From NCBI RefSeq assembly GCF_900177325.1, contig NZ_FXBL01000004.1, positions 4,779,501 to 4,843,500 on the forward strand: DNA of 64,000 nt, in the 5' to 3' direction. Every line of letters begins with the position of its first letter. Positions within the stretch are counted from its first letter, which is position 1. The position numbers were made by a program, and so were the translations under genes. The stretch comes from Mesorhizobium australicum. Lineage in GTDB: Bacteria > Pseudomonadota > Alphaproteobacteria > Rhizobiales > Rhizobiaceae. Shown here one piece after another: positions 18,574 to 27,247 of this stretch. The notes below the pieces were generated by a model, which searched no databases, was not told the origin of the DNA, and was given only the letters and a program-made list of their open reading frames with translations.

Positions 18574-19257
18574 ATGCTCAAGACCGCCGAACGCCCGAAA
18601 TCGGAACAGCCCAGAGAAGCTGACAGCGAACGCAAGGGCCGCAAGGCCTCGAAGGAGACGCGGCGGCTGCAACTGATCGAGGCGACGATCGATTCGCTGG
18701 CGAAGCGCGGCTATTCCGAGACGACGATGGCCGACGTGGCGGACGGCGCCGGTCTGTCGCGCGGCATCGTCAATTTCCATTTCGAGTCCAAGGAAAAGCT
18801 GCTCGTCGCCACCCTCCAGCACATGTCCGAGGAATATGCCGCCCACTGGCGCGGCGCGCTGGACAAGGCGGGCGACGATCCGGCGAAGCGGCTGGCGGCG
18901 GTCGTCGCGGCCGACTTCGACCGCGCGATCTGCTCGCGCCGCAAGCTCGCCGCCTGGTGCGCGTTCTGGGGCGAGGCGAAGTCGCGGCCGACCTACCAGG
19001 CGCTGTGCGGGTCGCGCGACCTCGCCTACCAGAACACGATGGTCGAGCTCTGCGCCGCACTTGCGAAGGATGGCGGCTACGCCTTCGATCCGGAGAAGGT
19101 CGCGCTCGGCCTCGCGGCGATGCTGGAAGGTCTGTGGCTGCGGCTGATGATGGGCGGCGAGGAGATCAACCGCGAGAAGGCGCATGAGGCCGCGCTCGAA
19201 CATCTGGCGATCGTCTTTCCGAAGCACTTTGCGCAGTCCGGCGCGCGCCGGACGTAG
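18574..19257 (+). CDS. TetR-family regulator, BetI-like
   Basis: The 227-residue protein has a charged N-terminal extension (about 25 residues) and then the TetR helix-turn-helix: IDSLAKRGYSETTMADVADGAGLSRGIVNFHF (about 36-67), closely like BetI. The C-terminal BetI-type ligand domain contains ICSRRKLAAWCAFWGEAKSRP. BetI represses choline/betaine genes; the ligand here is unknown. It is co-transcribed with the upstream methyltransferase gene and is the best candidate to bind the TGAA-N6-TTCA palindromes at 17691 and 27150, which flank all major transcription units of this locus. Confidence 0.85.
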   Translation: MLKTAERPKSEQPREADSERKGRKASKETRRLQLIEATIDSLAKRGYSETTMADVADGAGLSRGIVNFHFESKEKLLVATLQHMSEEYAAHWRGALDKAGDDPAKRLAAVVAADFDRAICSRRKLAAWCAFWGEAKSRPTYQALCGSRDLAYQNTMVELCAALAKDGGYAFDPEKVALGLAAMLEGLWLRLMMGGEEINREKAHEAALEHLAIVFPKHFAQSGARRT

Positions 19258-19320
19258 CCCGGGACAAGGGGCGCCCAGATCAAGCATACGGGAACGAAAA
19301 CGGGACAGGAGAACCCCATC

Positions 19321-20421
19321 ATGACAGCATTCGGCATGACAGCATTCGGCAGACGGACATTGCTCACCGCATCCCTTGCCGCCGCGCTCGCCGCGTCGGT
19401 GTCGACCGTGTCGCTCGCCGAGGATGGCGAGCTCACCATCTTCGACTGGTCGGGCTACGAGGACCCGGCCTTTCATCCGAAATATGTCGAGAAATACGGC
19501 GACTCGCCGACCTTTACCTTCTTCGGCGACGAGGACGAGGCGTTCGAGAAGATTCGCGCCGGCTTCAAGACCGACCTCGCGCACCCCTGTTCGCAGAGCG
19601 TGGTGAAGTGGCGCGAGGCGGGCATCCTGCAGCCGCTCGACACCTCGAAGATCCGTGGCTGGAACGACCTGAACCCCGGCATCATGGCGATGAAGAACCT
19701 CGCCACGGACGCAGACGGCAAGGCCTGGTTCATGCCCTGGGACTGGGGCAACACCGCGCTGACCTACAACAGCGAGAAGATCAAGCGGGAGGAGGTGACC
19801 TCGCTGAAGGCCTTCGCCGACCCGAAGTTCAAGGGCCGCGTCTCGATCGGTGACAATGTCGACGACGCCTATGCGCTGGCGAGCCTCGTCATCGGGCTGA
19901 AGGACTGGACGGCGATGACGGACGAGCAGTTCAAGCAGGCCTCCGACTTCCTGCGCGAGGTGCACAAGAACGTGCGCCTCTACTGGACCGATTCGACGGA
20001 GATCGTGCAGGCGCTGGGCGGCGGCGAGGTCGACCTCGCCTGGGCCTGGAACGACGCCGGCACGCAGCTCGCCAACGAAGGCAAGCCCTTCGTCATCAAT
20101 CGCGACACGGCCGAAGGCCTGACGACCTGGGTCTGCGGCTACGTGATGCTGAAGGACGCGCCCGGCAACACGGACAAGGCCTACGAGTTCCTGTCCGACG
20201 TCAACGACGACCCGGAGGTCGCCAAATACATCGTCAACGACTGGGGCTACGGCCATGCCAATGCCAAGGCGATGGAGGCGGTCGATCCCGAAGTGCTGAA
20301 GGCGAAAGGCTATGCCGACGTGGAAAAATTCGTCGACAAGACCCTGTTCCAGTCCCCCGTGCCGGCGGAGCTGAAGACCAAGATGATCGCCGAATTCGAG
20401 AAGATCAAATCGGGGTATTGA
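19321..20421 (+). CDS. ABC transporter substrate-binding protein, spermidine/putrescine type
   Basis: The 366-residue periplasmic protein has an export signal ending near SLAEDGELTIFDWSGY and the PotD/PotF-like fold, with family matches DWSGYEDP, FMPWDWGNTALTYN and LAWAWNDAGTQLAN. It delivers a cationic amine, probably, to the PotB/PotC-like permeases encoded at 25.3-27.0 kb. A 15-base tandem duplication at the start gives MTAFGMTAFG; the second ATG (19336) is an alternative start and is followed by RR, as in a Tat-like signal. The gene is 63 bases after the TetR gene and separated from its own permease genes by about 4.8 kb. Confidence 0.87.
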   Translation: MTAFGMTAFGRRTLLTASLAAALAASVSTVSLAEDGELTIFDWSGYEDPAFHPKYVEKYGDSPTFTFFGDEDEAFEKIRAGFKTDLAHPCSQSVVKWREAGILQPLDTSKIRGWNDLNPGIMAMKNLATDADGKAWFMPWDWGNTALTYNSEKIKREEVTSLKAFADPKFKGRVSIGDNVDDAYALASLVIGLKDWTAMTDEQFKQASDFLREVHKNVRLYWTDSTEIVQALGGGEVDLAWAWNDAGTQLANEGKPFVINRDTAEGLTTWVCGYVMLKDAPGNTDKAYEFLSDVNDDPEVAKYIVNDWGYGHANAKAMEAVDPEVLKAKGYADVEKFVDKTLFQSPVPAELKTKMIAEFEKIKSGY

Positions 20422-20472
20422 AGAGAACCGGATGGGCGGTACGGGCTTATGCGTCCTTCCTTCTCCCCGTTC

Positions 20473-20511
20473 GCGGGGGTCCGAAGGACGGGCGAGACAA
20501 GCGGCTCGCCC
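20473..20511. repeat. Dispersed repeat, copy 1
   Basis: The stretch containing GTCCGAAGGACGGGCGAGAC and then AAGCGGCTCGCCC recurs at about 21595-21633 with one substitution and one indel. Each copy contains GTCCGAAGGAC, a short palindrome. It lies in a 383-base gap (20422-20804) with no recognisable gene. Together with the adjacent palindrome it marks this gap as a landing zone for extragenic repeats. Confidence 0.7.
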
Positions 20512-20563
20512 AGGCATGGGTGTCCGAAGGGCGGATGAGGAGCGCGGTCGACGGCATGTCAGC

Positions 20564-20724
20564 GCCGTCATTCCGGGTCCGCGCAGCGGAACCCGGAATC
20601 CAGCGCGCCAACGCTGGTGTATTAACCCGATCTGCGCTCCGGCATGGGCGCGACGGTCGGTGAACGGCCTGCCTGCCCGGCGCTCTGGGTTCCGGGTTCC
20701 GCTGCGCGGCCCCGGAATGACGGC
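20564..20724. repeat. 38-bp inverted repeat flanking an 85-base centre
   Basis: Arms at 20564-20601 and 20687-20724 are reverse complements with only two or so mismatches. Each arm contains its own small palindrome built on CCGGGTTCCGC and GCGGACCCGG. The structure is analogous to the inverted repeat at 14312 but the sequence family is different (core GTCATTCCGGG). It follows the substrate-binding protein gene and might act as its terminator. I see no coding potential inside. Confidence 0.8.
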
Positions 20725-20804
20725 GCGCGAAATTGTCCTCCCCGTGCACGGGAAGGCCGATTTCATAGGCGATGATGCTGCGATAAGGGCACGACAGGCG
20801 CACC

Positions 20805-21263
20805 TCAGGACGTATCGTGGGGTTCGACCGGCACGGCGGCGGATATGGCAAGTCTCTTGATGAACGCACCGAGGCCATGGATCGCGTCGCCCTCGTTGCC
20901 GGCCTCGTCGGACGCCTGCCCACGGTGCAGGAACGACAGGCGGCATAGCTGCGCTGCGATGGCCCGCATGTAGTGGCCGAATGCCCTGAGCGAATCGGCG
21001 ATGTCCTCCGCGTCGAGAGGACTGCCGCCGAAGCCGGCCGGCATCGGGACGGGCGTCCAGGGTCTGCGCGCGAAACTCCGCAGCGTGCCTTCGACATAGG
21101 CGCTCAGCAGCGCATTGGCCTGCCAGGCGGCCCACAGCACGCACCAGCGGACCCAGAACGACCGGCCGGCAGCCCGTTCGGCCGAGTCGGCGATCGAGAA
21201 CAGGCGCATGACGATCCGCGCCTTCAACGCCTGTTGCCTCCCCGCCTTCGCCCTCCAGCCCAT
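20805..21263 (-). CDS. Hypothetical protein (152 aa)
   Basis: I do not recognise this protein. It begins MGWRAKAGRQ and has one moderately hydrophobic aromatic stretch, SFWVRWCVLWAAWQANALL (about residues 34-52), then a hydrophilic half containing LRAFGHYMRAIAAQLCRLSFLHRG. The ATG at 21263 is preceded by GGGGAG at 6-base spacing, better than the ATG at 21290. Residue composition looks like a real protein rather than an antisense shadow. It is flanked on both sides by repeat-rich intergenic DNA, so it may be an accessory gene. Long frames on the opposite strands were judged less likely. Confidence 0.5.
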   Translation of the reverse strand: MGWRAKAGRQQALKARIVMRLFSIADSAERAAGRSFWVRWCVLWAAWQANALLSAYVEGTLRSFARRPWTPVPMPAGFGGSPLDAEDIADSLRAFGHYMRAIAAQLCRLSFLHRGQASDEAGNEGDAIHGLGAFIKRLAISAAVPVEPHDTS

Positions 21264-21421
21264 CGCCGGCTCCCCGTTTTGACCGGACATAGTTTGGGGC
21301 AGTTTCGCGAAGGGTGGATGAAAAGATTTTGCGCGCCAACGGGAACAAGGGGTTAGCGGGAAACGGGCGGAAATCGATCCACCTCAGGGCTGACCCGGAC
21401 TTCGCACGACATCAGCCTCTC

Positions 21422-21670
21422 GCGCCCCCTCCACCACAAGACGTAGGCTCCCACACGCCCCCTCCACCATGCTTCGCATGGTCCCCCTCCCCCGTATTAC
21501 GGGGGAGGATCTACGCGCTCGGCCATTGCTTCTTATCCTTTTGATGAAGGTAGCCACGGGAGGGCGGCGAGGCACCCGATCCTCCCCTGCGAAGCGGGGG
21601 GTCCGAAGGACGGGCGAGACAAGTGGCTCGCCCCGGCAAGGGACCACGCGAAGCGTGGTGGAGGGGGCGC
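21422..21670. repeat. Compound palindromic repeat with second copy of dispersed repeat
   Basis: Outer arms at 21422-21437 and 21655-21670 match perfectly over 16 bases (GCGCCCCCTCCACCAC and its complement). Inside, ACCATGCTTCGCATGGT (near 21467-21484) corresponds to ACCACGCGAAGCGTGGT (near 21643-21659) in opposite orientation, with paired base changes that keep each hairpin intact. Copy 2 of the dispersed repeat lies at about 21595-21633. No gene is seen in the 486-base gap 21264-21749. Confidence 0.75.
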
Positions 21671-21749
21671 GACGGCGGGGATTCACGGCGTCCCCACCCT
21701 CGCCCACACCCTCGAACAGGTGTAGACGGAAGGCGAGGGTCGATCTCCA

Positions 21750-22997
21750 ATGCATGACGTCATCATCATCGGCGCCGGCTTCACCGGTCTTTCCGCGGCT
21801 CGCGAGTTCGCGCGGCAGGGCAAGGATGTCGTCGTGCTGGAGGCGCGCGACCGGGTGGGTGGGCGGGTGGAATCGCAGGTGAATGCGCTCGGCGAGCGTG
21901 TCGACACCGGCGGGCAGTTCGCCTGCGACGACATGGCGAACGTGATGGCGCTGCTGCGCGAGCACGGGCACAGACTGGTCAGCCCCGCCTTCGAGGGACG
22001 GGACGTGTCGGTGCCGCCGCTGCCGTCAGACAGCCTCGACCGGGCGCGGCAGGGCGCGATGGAGCTGCGCGACCGCTATGTCGCAATGGACCCGGACGAT
22101 CCTGCGATCGCCGGCCTCACCGTCGTCGCCTGGCTGGATCGCCAGCCGGAGGATGCGAACCAGAAGGCCGCCTTCCGCTCGATGCTGGAGGGCCTGTGGT
22201 GCCAGCCGATCGACGACGTGCCGCTGTGGTACATGATCGACAACGACCGGCGCATCACCAACGAGCAGTTCGAGCTGCAGCATTTTCCCGCACGCACGAT
22301 GCATGCGCTGGCGGAGGATCTCGCGGCTGAGCTTGGCGACCGCGTGCGGCTGTCGGCGCCGGCGCGCGGGATCGTCTGGAGCGAAGGCGGCGTGAGCGTC
22401 GCCACGCCCTCCGGAACGATCGAGGCCCGCGCGGCGATCGTCGCCCTGCCGCCCTCGATGGCCGCGCGGCTCGACTACGCCCCTGCCCTGCCGGCACCTC
22501 TGGCGTATGCGCTGTCGGTGTGGCGCAGCGGTTTCGTGATCAAGCTGTTCATCCGCTACAGCCGCGCCTTCTGGCTCGACAAAGGGCTGTCGGGCGTCGT
22601 GATGTTCCGCGAACCCGCCGGACTGTTCGCCTGCGACACCGGCACGCGCGAGCGGCCGGCGCTGACCGGCTTCATCGGCGGGCCGAGCGCGCTGGAATGG
22701 CGAGAGCGGGGAGAGAATGGCATCCGCGAGGACTTCCTCGCTTTTCTCTCCGGCGCGCTGGGATCTAAGGCCGCCGCGCCGCTGGACATGCTGGTCCGCG
22801 ACTGGTCCCATGACCAATGGTCGGGCGGCGCCTACAGCGACCTGATCATGGACATGAACGCTCGGGACGCCGAGGCGGTGATTGCCGCCGGCATCGGCCC
22901 GCTGCATTTCGCCTGCTCGGAGATTTCGCCGGAGTATCCGGGCTATGTGGAGGGGGCGATCGTGGCGGGGAGGATGGTGGCGGAGGGGCTCAAGTAG
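21750..22997 (+). CDS. Flavin-containing monoamine oxidase family protein
   Basis: The 415-residue protein has the amine-oxidase layout: the dinucleotide motif VIIIGAGFTGLSAA (residues 4-17), then LEARDRVGGRVES, and a C-terminal FAD-contacting segment SPEYPGYVEGAIVAGRMVAEGL. Such enzymes oxidise primary, secondary or polyamines to aldehydes or imines with release of H2O2. The length is somewhat shorter than that of typical plant or animal amine oxidases but normal for bacteria. It sits between the substrate-binding protein gene and the ABC permease genes, so the imported amine is a natural candidate substrate. Start ATG 21750; no strong ribosome site precedes it. Confidence 0.85.
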   Translation: MHDVIIIGAGFTGLSAAREFARQGKDVVVLEARDRVGGRVESQVNALGERVDTGGQFACDDMANVMALLREHGHRLVSPAFEGRDVSVPPLPSDSLDRARQGAMELRDRYVAMDPDDPAIAGLTVVAWLDRQPEDANQKAAFRSMLEGLWCQPIDDVPLWYMIDNDRRITNEQFELQHFPARTMHALAEDLAAELGDRVRLSAPARGIVWSEGGVSVATPSGTIEARAAIVALPPSMAARLDYAPALPAPLAYALSVWRSGFVIKLFIRYSRAFWLDKGLSGVVMFREPAGLFACDTGTRERPALTGFIGGPSALEWRERGENGIREDFLAFLSGALGSKAAAPLDMLVRDWSHDQWSGGAYSDLIMDMNARDAEAVIAAGIGPLHFACSEISPEYPGYVEGAIVAGRMVAEGLK

Positions 22998-23009
22998 TTT
23001 GAAACGCTC

Positions 23010-23417
23010 CTAGCGGTTGGTACGGATAAAATGAGGTCCAATATCAACCCACATACGACGCGCTTTCTTCTCCAAAGCATAAGACCATTCAACACCAATA
23101 AGAGACATTGCCTGGGCAAGTCGCTTGGACGCAAGCACCTCATTGCATCCGAGGCGAATGATGCTTAGCTCATCGTATCGGTCTCCTTGCGGAGTTACTC
23201 CGTACCTTTTAGCCAGTTGATTGAAGTCTCGGTCTATGACGACGAGAACGGCTTGATTTGCAAGAGCGGTCGCACAGACAAGTCGATCATCCGCTTGCTC
23301 CATCAGGACCTGATCGTAGAAAATCACAGTGTGGTGGTTAGCTAGAAAAATATCTGAAACGGAAACCGGGACACCGGCATCTAAGAGGACACGAAAGCTG
23401 CCGTGTTTCCCGGTCAC
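23010..23417 (-). CDS. DUF5615 PIN-like putative toxin
   Basis: The 135-residue protein begins MTGKHGSFRVLLDAGVPVSVSD and contains LMEQADDRLVCATALANQAVLVVIDRDFNQLAKRYG, the acidic positions typical of PIN-like DUF5615 proteins. These are predicted RNases paired with DUF433 antitoxins. The start overlaps the stop of the DUF433 gene by 4 bases, as in a toxin-antitoxin operon. Base composition is visibly lower in GC than in the surrounding genes, which suggests recent transfer into the amine locus. Activity has not been shown for this protein. Confidence 0.75.
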   Translation of the reverse strand: MTGKHGSFRVLLDAGVPVSVSDIFLANHHTVIFYDQVLMEQADDRLVCATALANQAVLVVIDRDFNQLAKRYGVTPQGDRYDELSIIRLGCNEVLASKRLAQAMSLIGVEWSYALEKKARRMWVDIGPHFIRTNR

Positions 23418-24055
23418 GCAGCCTCGTCAAAGGCAATGGCAGCGCGAATGTCATCCTCGGTTAGAGATGGATATTCGCGTTTGATTTGATCAACGGAATA
23501 GCCTGCGTCAGCAAACGACTTTACGCTGCTCACTGGCACGCGAGTGCCGGCTATTACAGCCTGATTATGAACAACGCCGCGCTTGCGCTCTATACTCCCG
23601 ATCTTGTCAGCGTCACGAACACCAAGTTGCTTGATCCGCTCATGCATACCACTAACGACGATTTTTAGAGGTATCTGAAGTACTTCCTGCCCAGAGCCGG
23701 CTTCATATCGGGTCGCATTTTCGCGTTCAATGACGACCTTTTTTCCTCTTACGTAGAGGATACTCTTCACCCACCTTTCATCGCCCAAGTGAGAAAGCTC
23801 TTCCTTGACCTCCCGGAGGTGTGGGAACGATACTCGCGTCTCATTGCGAAGCTGGTTCAGCACGCGAAGTGAGAGAAGATCGCGAAATGAGTAAAGTCGG
23901 CTATAAGCTCGTCCAGATTCATGAAAATCTATACTCGGAACAAAGAAACCGCTTTTGTACCAAGACGCGAGCTGACGCTTGCTAACGCCAGTCAGGCGAG
24001 CAGCTTGGTCCTCAGTGAACGCTGCTATAACGTTCATCGATTCGCGACCTGACAT
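23414..24055 (-). CDS. DUF433 antitoxin with MerR-like DNA-binding domain
   Basis: The 213-residue protein joins two parts. The N-terminal MerR-like helix-turn-helix is DQAARLTGVSKRQLASWYKSGFF with a wing near YSFRDLLSLRVLNQL (about residues 15-70). The C-terminal DUF433 domain contains AVIAGTRVPVSSVKSFADAGYSVDQIKREYPSLTEDD (about 165-201). DUF433 proteins act as antitoxins to DUF5615 toxins by prediction. The MerR-like part probably autoregulates the pair. ATG 24055 is preceded by GGAG at 6 bases; ATG 24037 is an alternative. Like its partner, it is AT-richer than its neighbours. Confidence 0.78.
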   Translation of the reverse strand: MSGRESMNVIAAFTEDQAARLTGVSKRQLASWYKSGFFVPSIDFHESGRAYSRLYSFRDLLSLRVLNQLRNETRVSFPHLREVKEELSHLGDERWVKSILYVRGKKVVIERENATRYEAGSGQEVLQIPLKIVVSGMHERIKQLGVRDADKIGSIERKRGVVHNQAVIAGTRVPVSSVKSFADAGYSVDQIKREYPSLTEDDIRAAIAFDEAA

Positions 24056-24171
24056 TTTCTACTCCGCATCAAAGCAGTCTAAACTTCGCAGCGATGCGCG
24101 CAAGATCACATTTCCGCGGCGAGAAGATCCTATCTATGCCTCGCCAAAACGTTAAAATGTAGGCCGACCCG

Positions 24172-25269
24172 TCAATCCGCCAGCGCCACCAGCGCGTCGG
24201 GATCGTAGCCCAGCCTGATCCTTGCCCCGAGCGGCAGGTCGTCGGCGCCGAAATCGTTGGTCTCGGTGACCGAGAGCGGCTTTTCCATGCCGGGCACGTC
24301 GACAACGAGATGGGTGATCTCGCCGAAATAGTGCCGCTCGACCACCGTGCCGGCGATCTCGTGCTTCGCGGTCGCGTCGTCCCACAGGACGCGCAGGCGC
24401 TCCGGGCGGATGCCGAGGGTGGCCTCGCGGCCCTTGGCGGCGAAGGCGCGCGGCTTTTCAGTCTTGATCCGCCCGAAAGCGGCCGTGTCGACGACGATCG
24501 ACTCGCCGTTTTCCTCGACGAGGTCGGCGCGGATAAAATTCATGCCGCCGAGGAAGTCGGCGACCTGGCGGTTGACCGGCTTCTGGTAGATTTCCTTCGG
24601 CGTCGAGACCTGCGCGATACGGCCGCCGAACATGACGGCGATGCGGTCGGACATGGCGAGCGCCTCGTACTGGTCGTGCGTGACCAGGATGAAGGTGATG
24701 CCGACAGCTTGCTGCAGCTTGCGCAGTTCGACCTGCATCTGCTCGCGCAGCTTCTTGTCGAGCGCCGAGAGCGGCTCGTCGAGCAGGAGCACCTTGGGCC
24801 GCATGACCAGCGCACGCGCCAGCGCGACGCGCTGCCGCTGGCCGCCGGAGAGCTCGGTCGCGCCGCGGTTCTGCAGGCCGGCGAGCGAGACCATCGACAG
24901 CGCTTCGTCGACGCGGCGCTTCTCCTCGGCCGCGCCCAGTTTCATCCGCTTCAACCCGTAGGCGACGTTCTCGCCGACCTTGAGATGCGGGAAGATGGCG
25001 TAGGACTGGAACACCATGTTGGTGGGCCGCGCATTGGCGGGGATGCCGGCCATCGGCTGGCCGTCGATGGCGATCGTGCCCGAGGTCGGCTGGTCGAAGC
25101 CGGCGATGAGCCGGAGCAACGTGGTCTTGCCGCAGCCGGAGGGGCCGAGGAGAGAAAAGAACTCGCCTTCGCGGATGGTCAGCGTCGCGCGGTCGAGGGC
25201 GTGGAAATCGCCGTAGCTGCGCGTCACGGCATCGATCTCGATCATCGGTCGCGCGGCGGGTTCAGGCAA
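24172..25269 (-). CDS. potA: ABC transporter ATP-binding protein, PotA type
   Basis: The 365-residue ATPase powers the polyamine-type importer. Walker A is GPSGCGKTT, the signature is LSGGQRQRVALARAL, and Walker B is VLLLDEPLSALD. A C-terminal TOBE domain includes RPERLRVLWDD. The start is the ATG at 25269 or the one at 25245 (MIEIDAVTRSYG); the N-terminal 8 residues are probably dispensable. It overlaps the permease gene by 8 bases and is last in a potB-potC-potA operon. The substrate class is assigned by family, not by direct evidence. Confidence 0.9.
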   Translation of the reverse strand: MPEPAARPMIEIDAVTRSYGDFHALDRATLTIREGEFFSLLGPSGCGKTTLLRLIAGFDQPTSGTIAIDGQPMAGIPANARPTNMVFQSYAIFPHLKVGENVAYGLKRMKLGAAEEKRRVDEALSMVSLAGLQNRGATELSGGQRQRVALARALVMRPKVLLLDEPLSALDKKLREQMQVELRKLQQAVGITFILVTHDQYEALAMSDRIAVMFGGRIAQVSTPKEIYQKPVNRQVADFLGGMNFIRADLVEENGESIVVDTAAFGRIKTEKPRAFAAKGREATLGIRPERLRVLWDDATAKHEIAGTVVERHYFGEITHLVVDVPGMEKPLSVTETNDFGADDLPLGARIRLGYDPDALVALAD

Positions 25270-26083
25270 GCAGACCTCCGGTCGTCTGGGTTCGCTCCTG
25301 CGCGCGGCGACGCATGAGTTCGGCGATGGTGAGAAGAAGGATGGACGCGACCAGAAGCAGCGTGCCGAGCGCCAGCACCCCCGGCAGCCGCGCGGCGAAG
25401 CGCAGCTGGCCCCAGATATAGACCGGCAGCGTCACGTCGTTGCCGCCGAGGAAGAAGGCCATCATGAAATCGTCGAGCGAGATGGTGAAGCCGACCAGCA
25501 GGCTGGAGATGATCGCCGGCGCCATCATCGGCAGCGTGACGCGCCGGAAGGTGCCGAAAGAGGTCTCGCCGAGATCGGCCGAGGCCTCCTCCAGGCTGCT
25601 GTCGAAACCCTCGAAGCCGGAAATGAGCACCGAGATCGAATAGGGCAGGCAGACGAGCACGTGGCCGAGCGTGACGGTGAAGAGCGTCAGCGGCATGCCG
25701 ATTGCGAGCACGATGATCAGGATCGACACGGCGACGATGATCTCGGGCATGACCAGCGGCGCCATGATCAGCCCCTGCATGGCGCGCTGGCCGCGGAAGC
25801 GGTAGCGCGTCAGGGCGCGGGCGGCGCAGATGCCAAGCACGGTGGATAGAAGCGCGGCTGCCACGCCGACCAGGAGGCTGTTCCAGGCGGCGTCGAGCAG
25901 CGCCGGCGTCCTGGGCAGGCCGGCATACCATTTGAGCGTGAAGCCGGAGAGCGGAAACTGCGGCGACGGCGACGCGTTGAGCGAGAAGACCGGCAGGAGC
26001 AGCACCGGCAGGTAGAGGAACAGGATGAACAGAACGGCATAGGCCGGCAGCCAGCTTCCGGCGAAACGGCGCGCCGGGTTCAT
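25262..26083 (-). CDS. potC: ABC transporter permease, PotC type
   Basis: The 273-residue protein has about six membrane segments. The EAA loop EEASADLGETSFGTFRRVTLPMM contacts the ATPase. It begins MNPARRFAGSWLPAYAVLF. Its ATG overlaps the stop of the upstream permease gene by 4 bases (26080-26083), which fixes the start. The family moves spermidine, putrescine or related cations through the inner membrane with PotB. Confidence 0.9.
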   Translation of the reverse strand: MNPARRFAGSWLPAYAVLFILFLYLPVLLLPVFSLNASPSPQFPLSGFTLKWYAGLPRTPALLDAAWNSLLVGVAAALLSTVLGICAARALTRYRFRGQRAMQGLIMAPLVMPEIIVAVSILIIVLAIGMPLTLFTVTLGHVLVCLPYSISVLISGFEGFDSSLEEASADLGETSFGTFRRVTLPMMAPAIISSLLVGFTISLDDFMMAFFLGGNDVTLPVYIWGQLRFAARLPGVLALGTLLLVASILLLTIAELMRRRAQERTQTTGGLLA

Positions 26084-27000
26084 CGCAGCGCCCTCACCGC
26101 CGCGCGCAGCGCCAGCACTGCGCCGCCGGCCATCAGGCAGACGGCGATCATGGTGGTGACAGAGAGGGCCGCACCGAGCGGCTTGTTCATCGCGCGGCCG
26201 AACTGCGCCTGGATGGCGTTGGCGATCATGACGCCGTCGGTGCCGCCGACCATCTTCGGCGTGACGTAGTCGCCGACGGTCGGGATCATCACGATCAGCA
26301 GCGCGGCGATGACGCCGGGCAGCGAGAGCGGCAGCGTGACGCGCAGGAAGGAGCGCATGGGACCGTCGCCGAGATCGGTCGCGGCCTCGATCAGCGTCCG
26401 GTCGACCTTCTCCAGCGAGACGAAGATCGGCAGGATGGCGAAGGCCACCCAGGCATGGGTGAGCGTGATCAGCACGGCGGTGGAATTGTAGAGGAAGGCG
26501 TCCGACGGCTCGGTCGTGATGCCGAGCCCCATCAGCGCCGAGTTGATGACGCCGTTGTAGCCGAGCACGACCTTCCAGGCCATGACGCGCAGGAGATAGC
26601 TCGTCCAGAACGGCACGGTGATGACGAACAGCCAGATGTTCTTGTGCCTGCCGCCGTGGAACGAGATGAAATAGGCCACCGGATAGGCGAGCGCGACGGT
26701 GAGCACGCTGACGGTGAGCGAGATCCACAGCGAGCGAAACAGCAGGTCCTGGTAGATCGGCTCGAAGATCGCCTGCCGGTAGTTCTCCAGCGTGAAGGTG
26801 CGGTCGACGGTGAGGTAGGTCTGCGTCCAGAACGAATGCGCGATGACGACGACCACCGGCAGGCCGAGCATGGCCAGCGCATAGAGGAACGGCGCGGAGA
26901 TGAGCGTGTAGCCCTTCGCCTCCTCCGACTGCAGAAAGGATCCGGTTCGCGCGCGGGACGCAGGCCCTGCCGAAACCCCTTCCGCAGCCGCAGCCATCAT
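26080..27000 (-). CDS. potB: ABC transporter permease, PotB type
   Basis: The 306-residue protein has a cytoplasmic N-terminal tail of about 30 residues and six hydrophobic segments. The EAA loop is IEAATDLGDGPMRSFLRVTLPLSLPG. It is the first gene of the importer operon. Upstream, a 247-base gap shared with the divergent aminotransferase gene contains candidate operator site 2 (27150-27165). Starts at 27000 and 26997 are equivalent (MM). Confidence 0.9.
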   Translation of the reverse strand: MMAAAAEGVSAGPASRARTGSFLQSEEAKGYTLISAPFLYALAMLGLPVVVVIAHSFWTQTYLTVDRTFTLENYRQAIFEPIYQDLLFRSLWISLTVSVLTVALAYPVAYFISFHGGRHKNIWLFVITVPFWTSYLLRVMAWKVVLGYNGVINSALMGLGITTEPSDAFLYNSTAVLITLTHAWVAFAILPIFVSLEKVDRTLIEAATDLGDGPMRSFLRVTLPLSLPGVIAALLIVMIPTVGDYVTPKMVGGTDGVMIANAIQAQFGRAMNKPLGAALSVTTMIAVCLMAGGAVLALRAAVRALR

Positions 27001-27149
27001 CTGGCTCCGTGCCTACGGATGGGTCGCAAGAGGGGCGTGAGTGCCATTCGCTCTTCCCGGCGCGGATCGGTTCCGCGCGCCTATCAACCGGCTTTCCGGC
27101 ATCATGCGCAAGTCCCAATTGAAATCAAGCGCTATTTCTGCCATATTGA

Positions 27150-27165
27150 CTGAACGGATATTCAA
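27150..27165. promoter_or_regulatory. Candidate TetR/BetI operator, site 2
   Basis: CTGAACGGATATTCAA has TGAA-N6-TTCA with the same spacing as sites 1 and 3, but the centre is not palindromic. It overlaps TTGACT, a possible -35 box. It lies between the divergent potBCA operon and the aminotransferase gene, so it could control both. Confidence 0.45.
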
Positions 27166-27247
27166 AACAGGACGAATTTCCTTTTGATTTCCGTCGTTTT
27201 TGCTTTCATGTGCCGTGACTGACGGCACCCTTCGGCGGGAGCAGCAG

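Noticed and set aside
18466..21348. A 960-codon open frame on the minus strand
   Set aside because: It runs antisense to the TetR and binding-protein genes and through repeats. Its residues are Arg/Gly-rich without any domain; typical of a GC-rich shadow frame.
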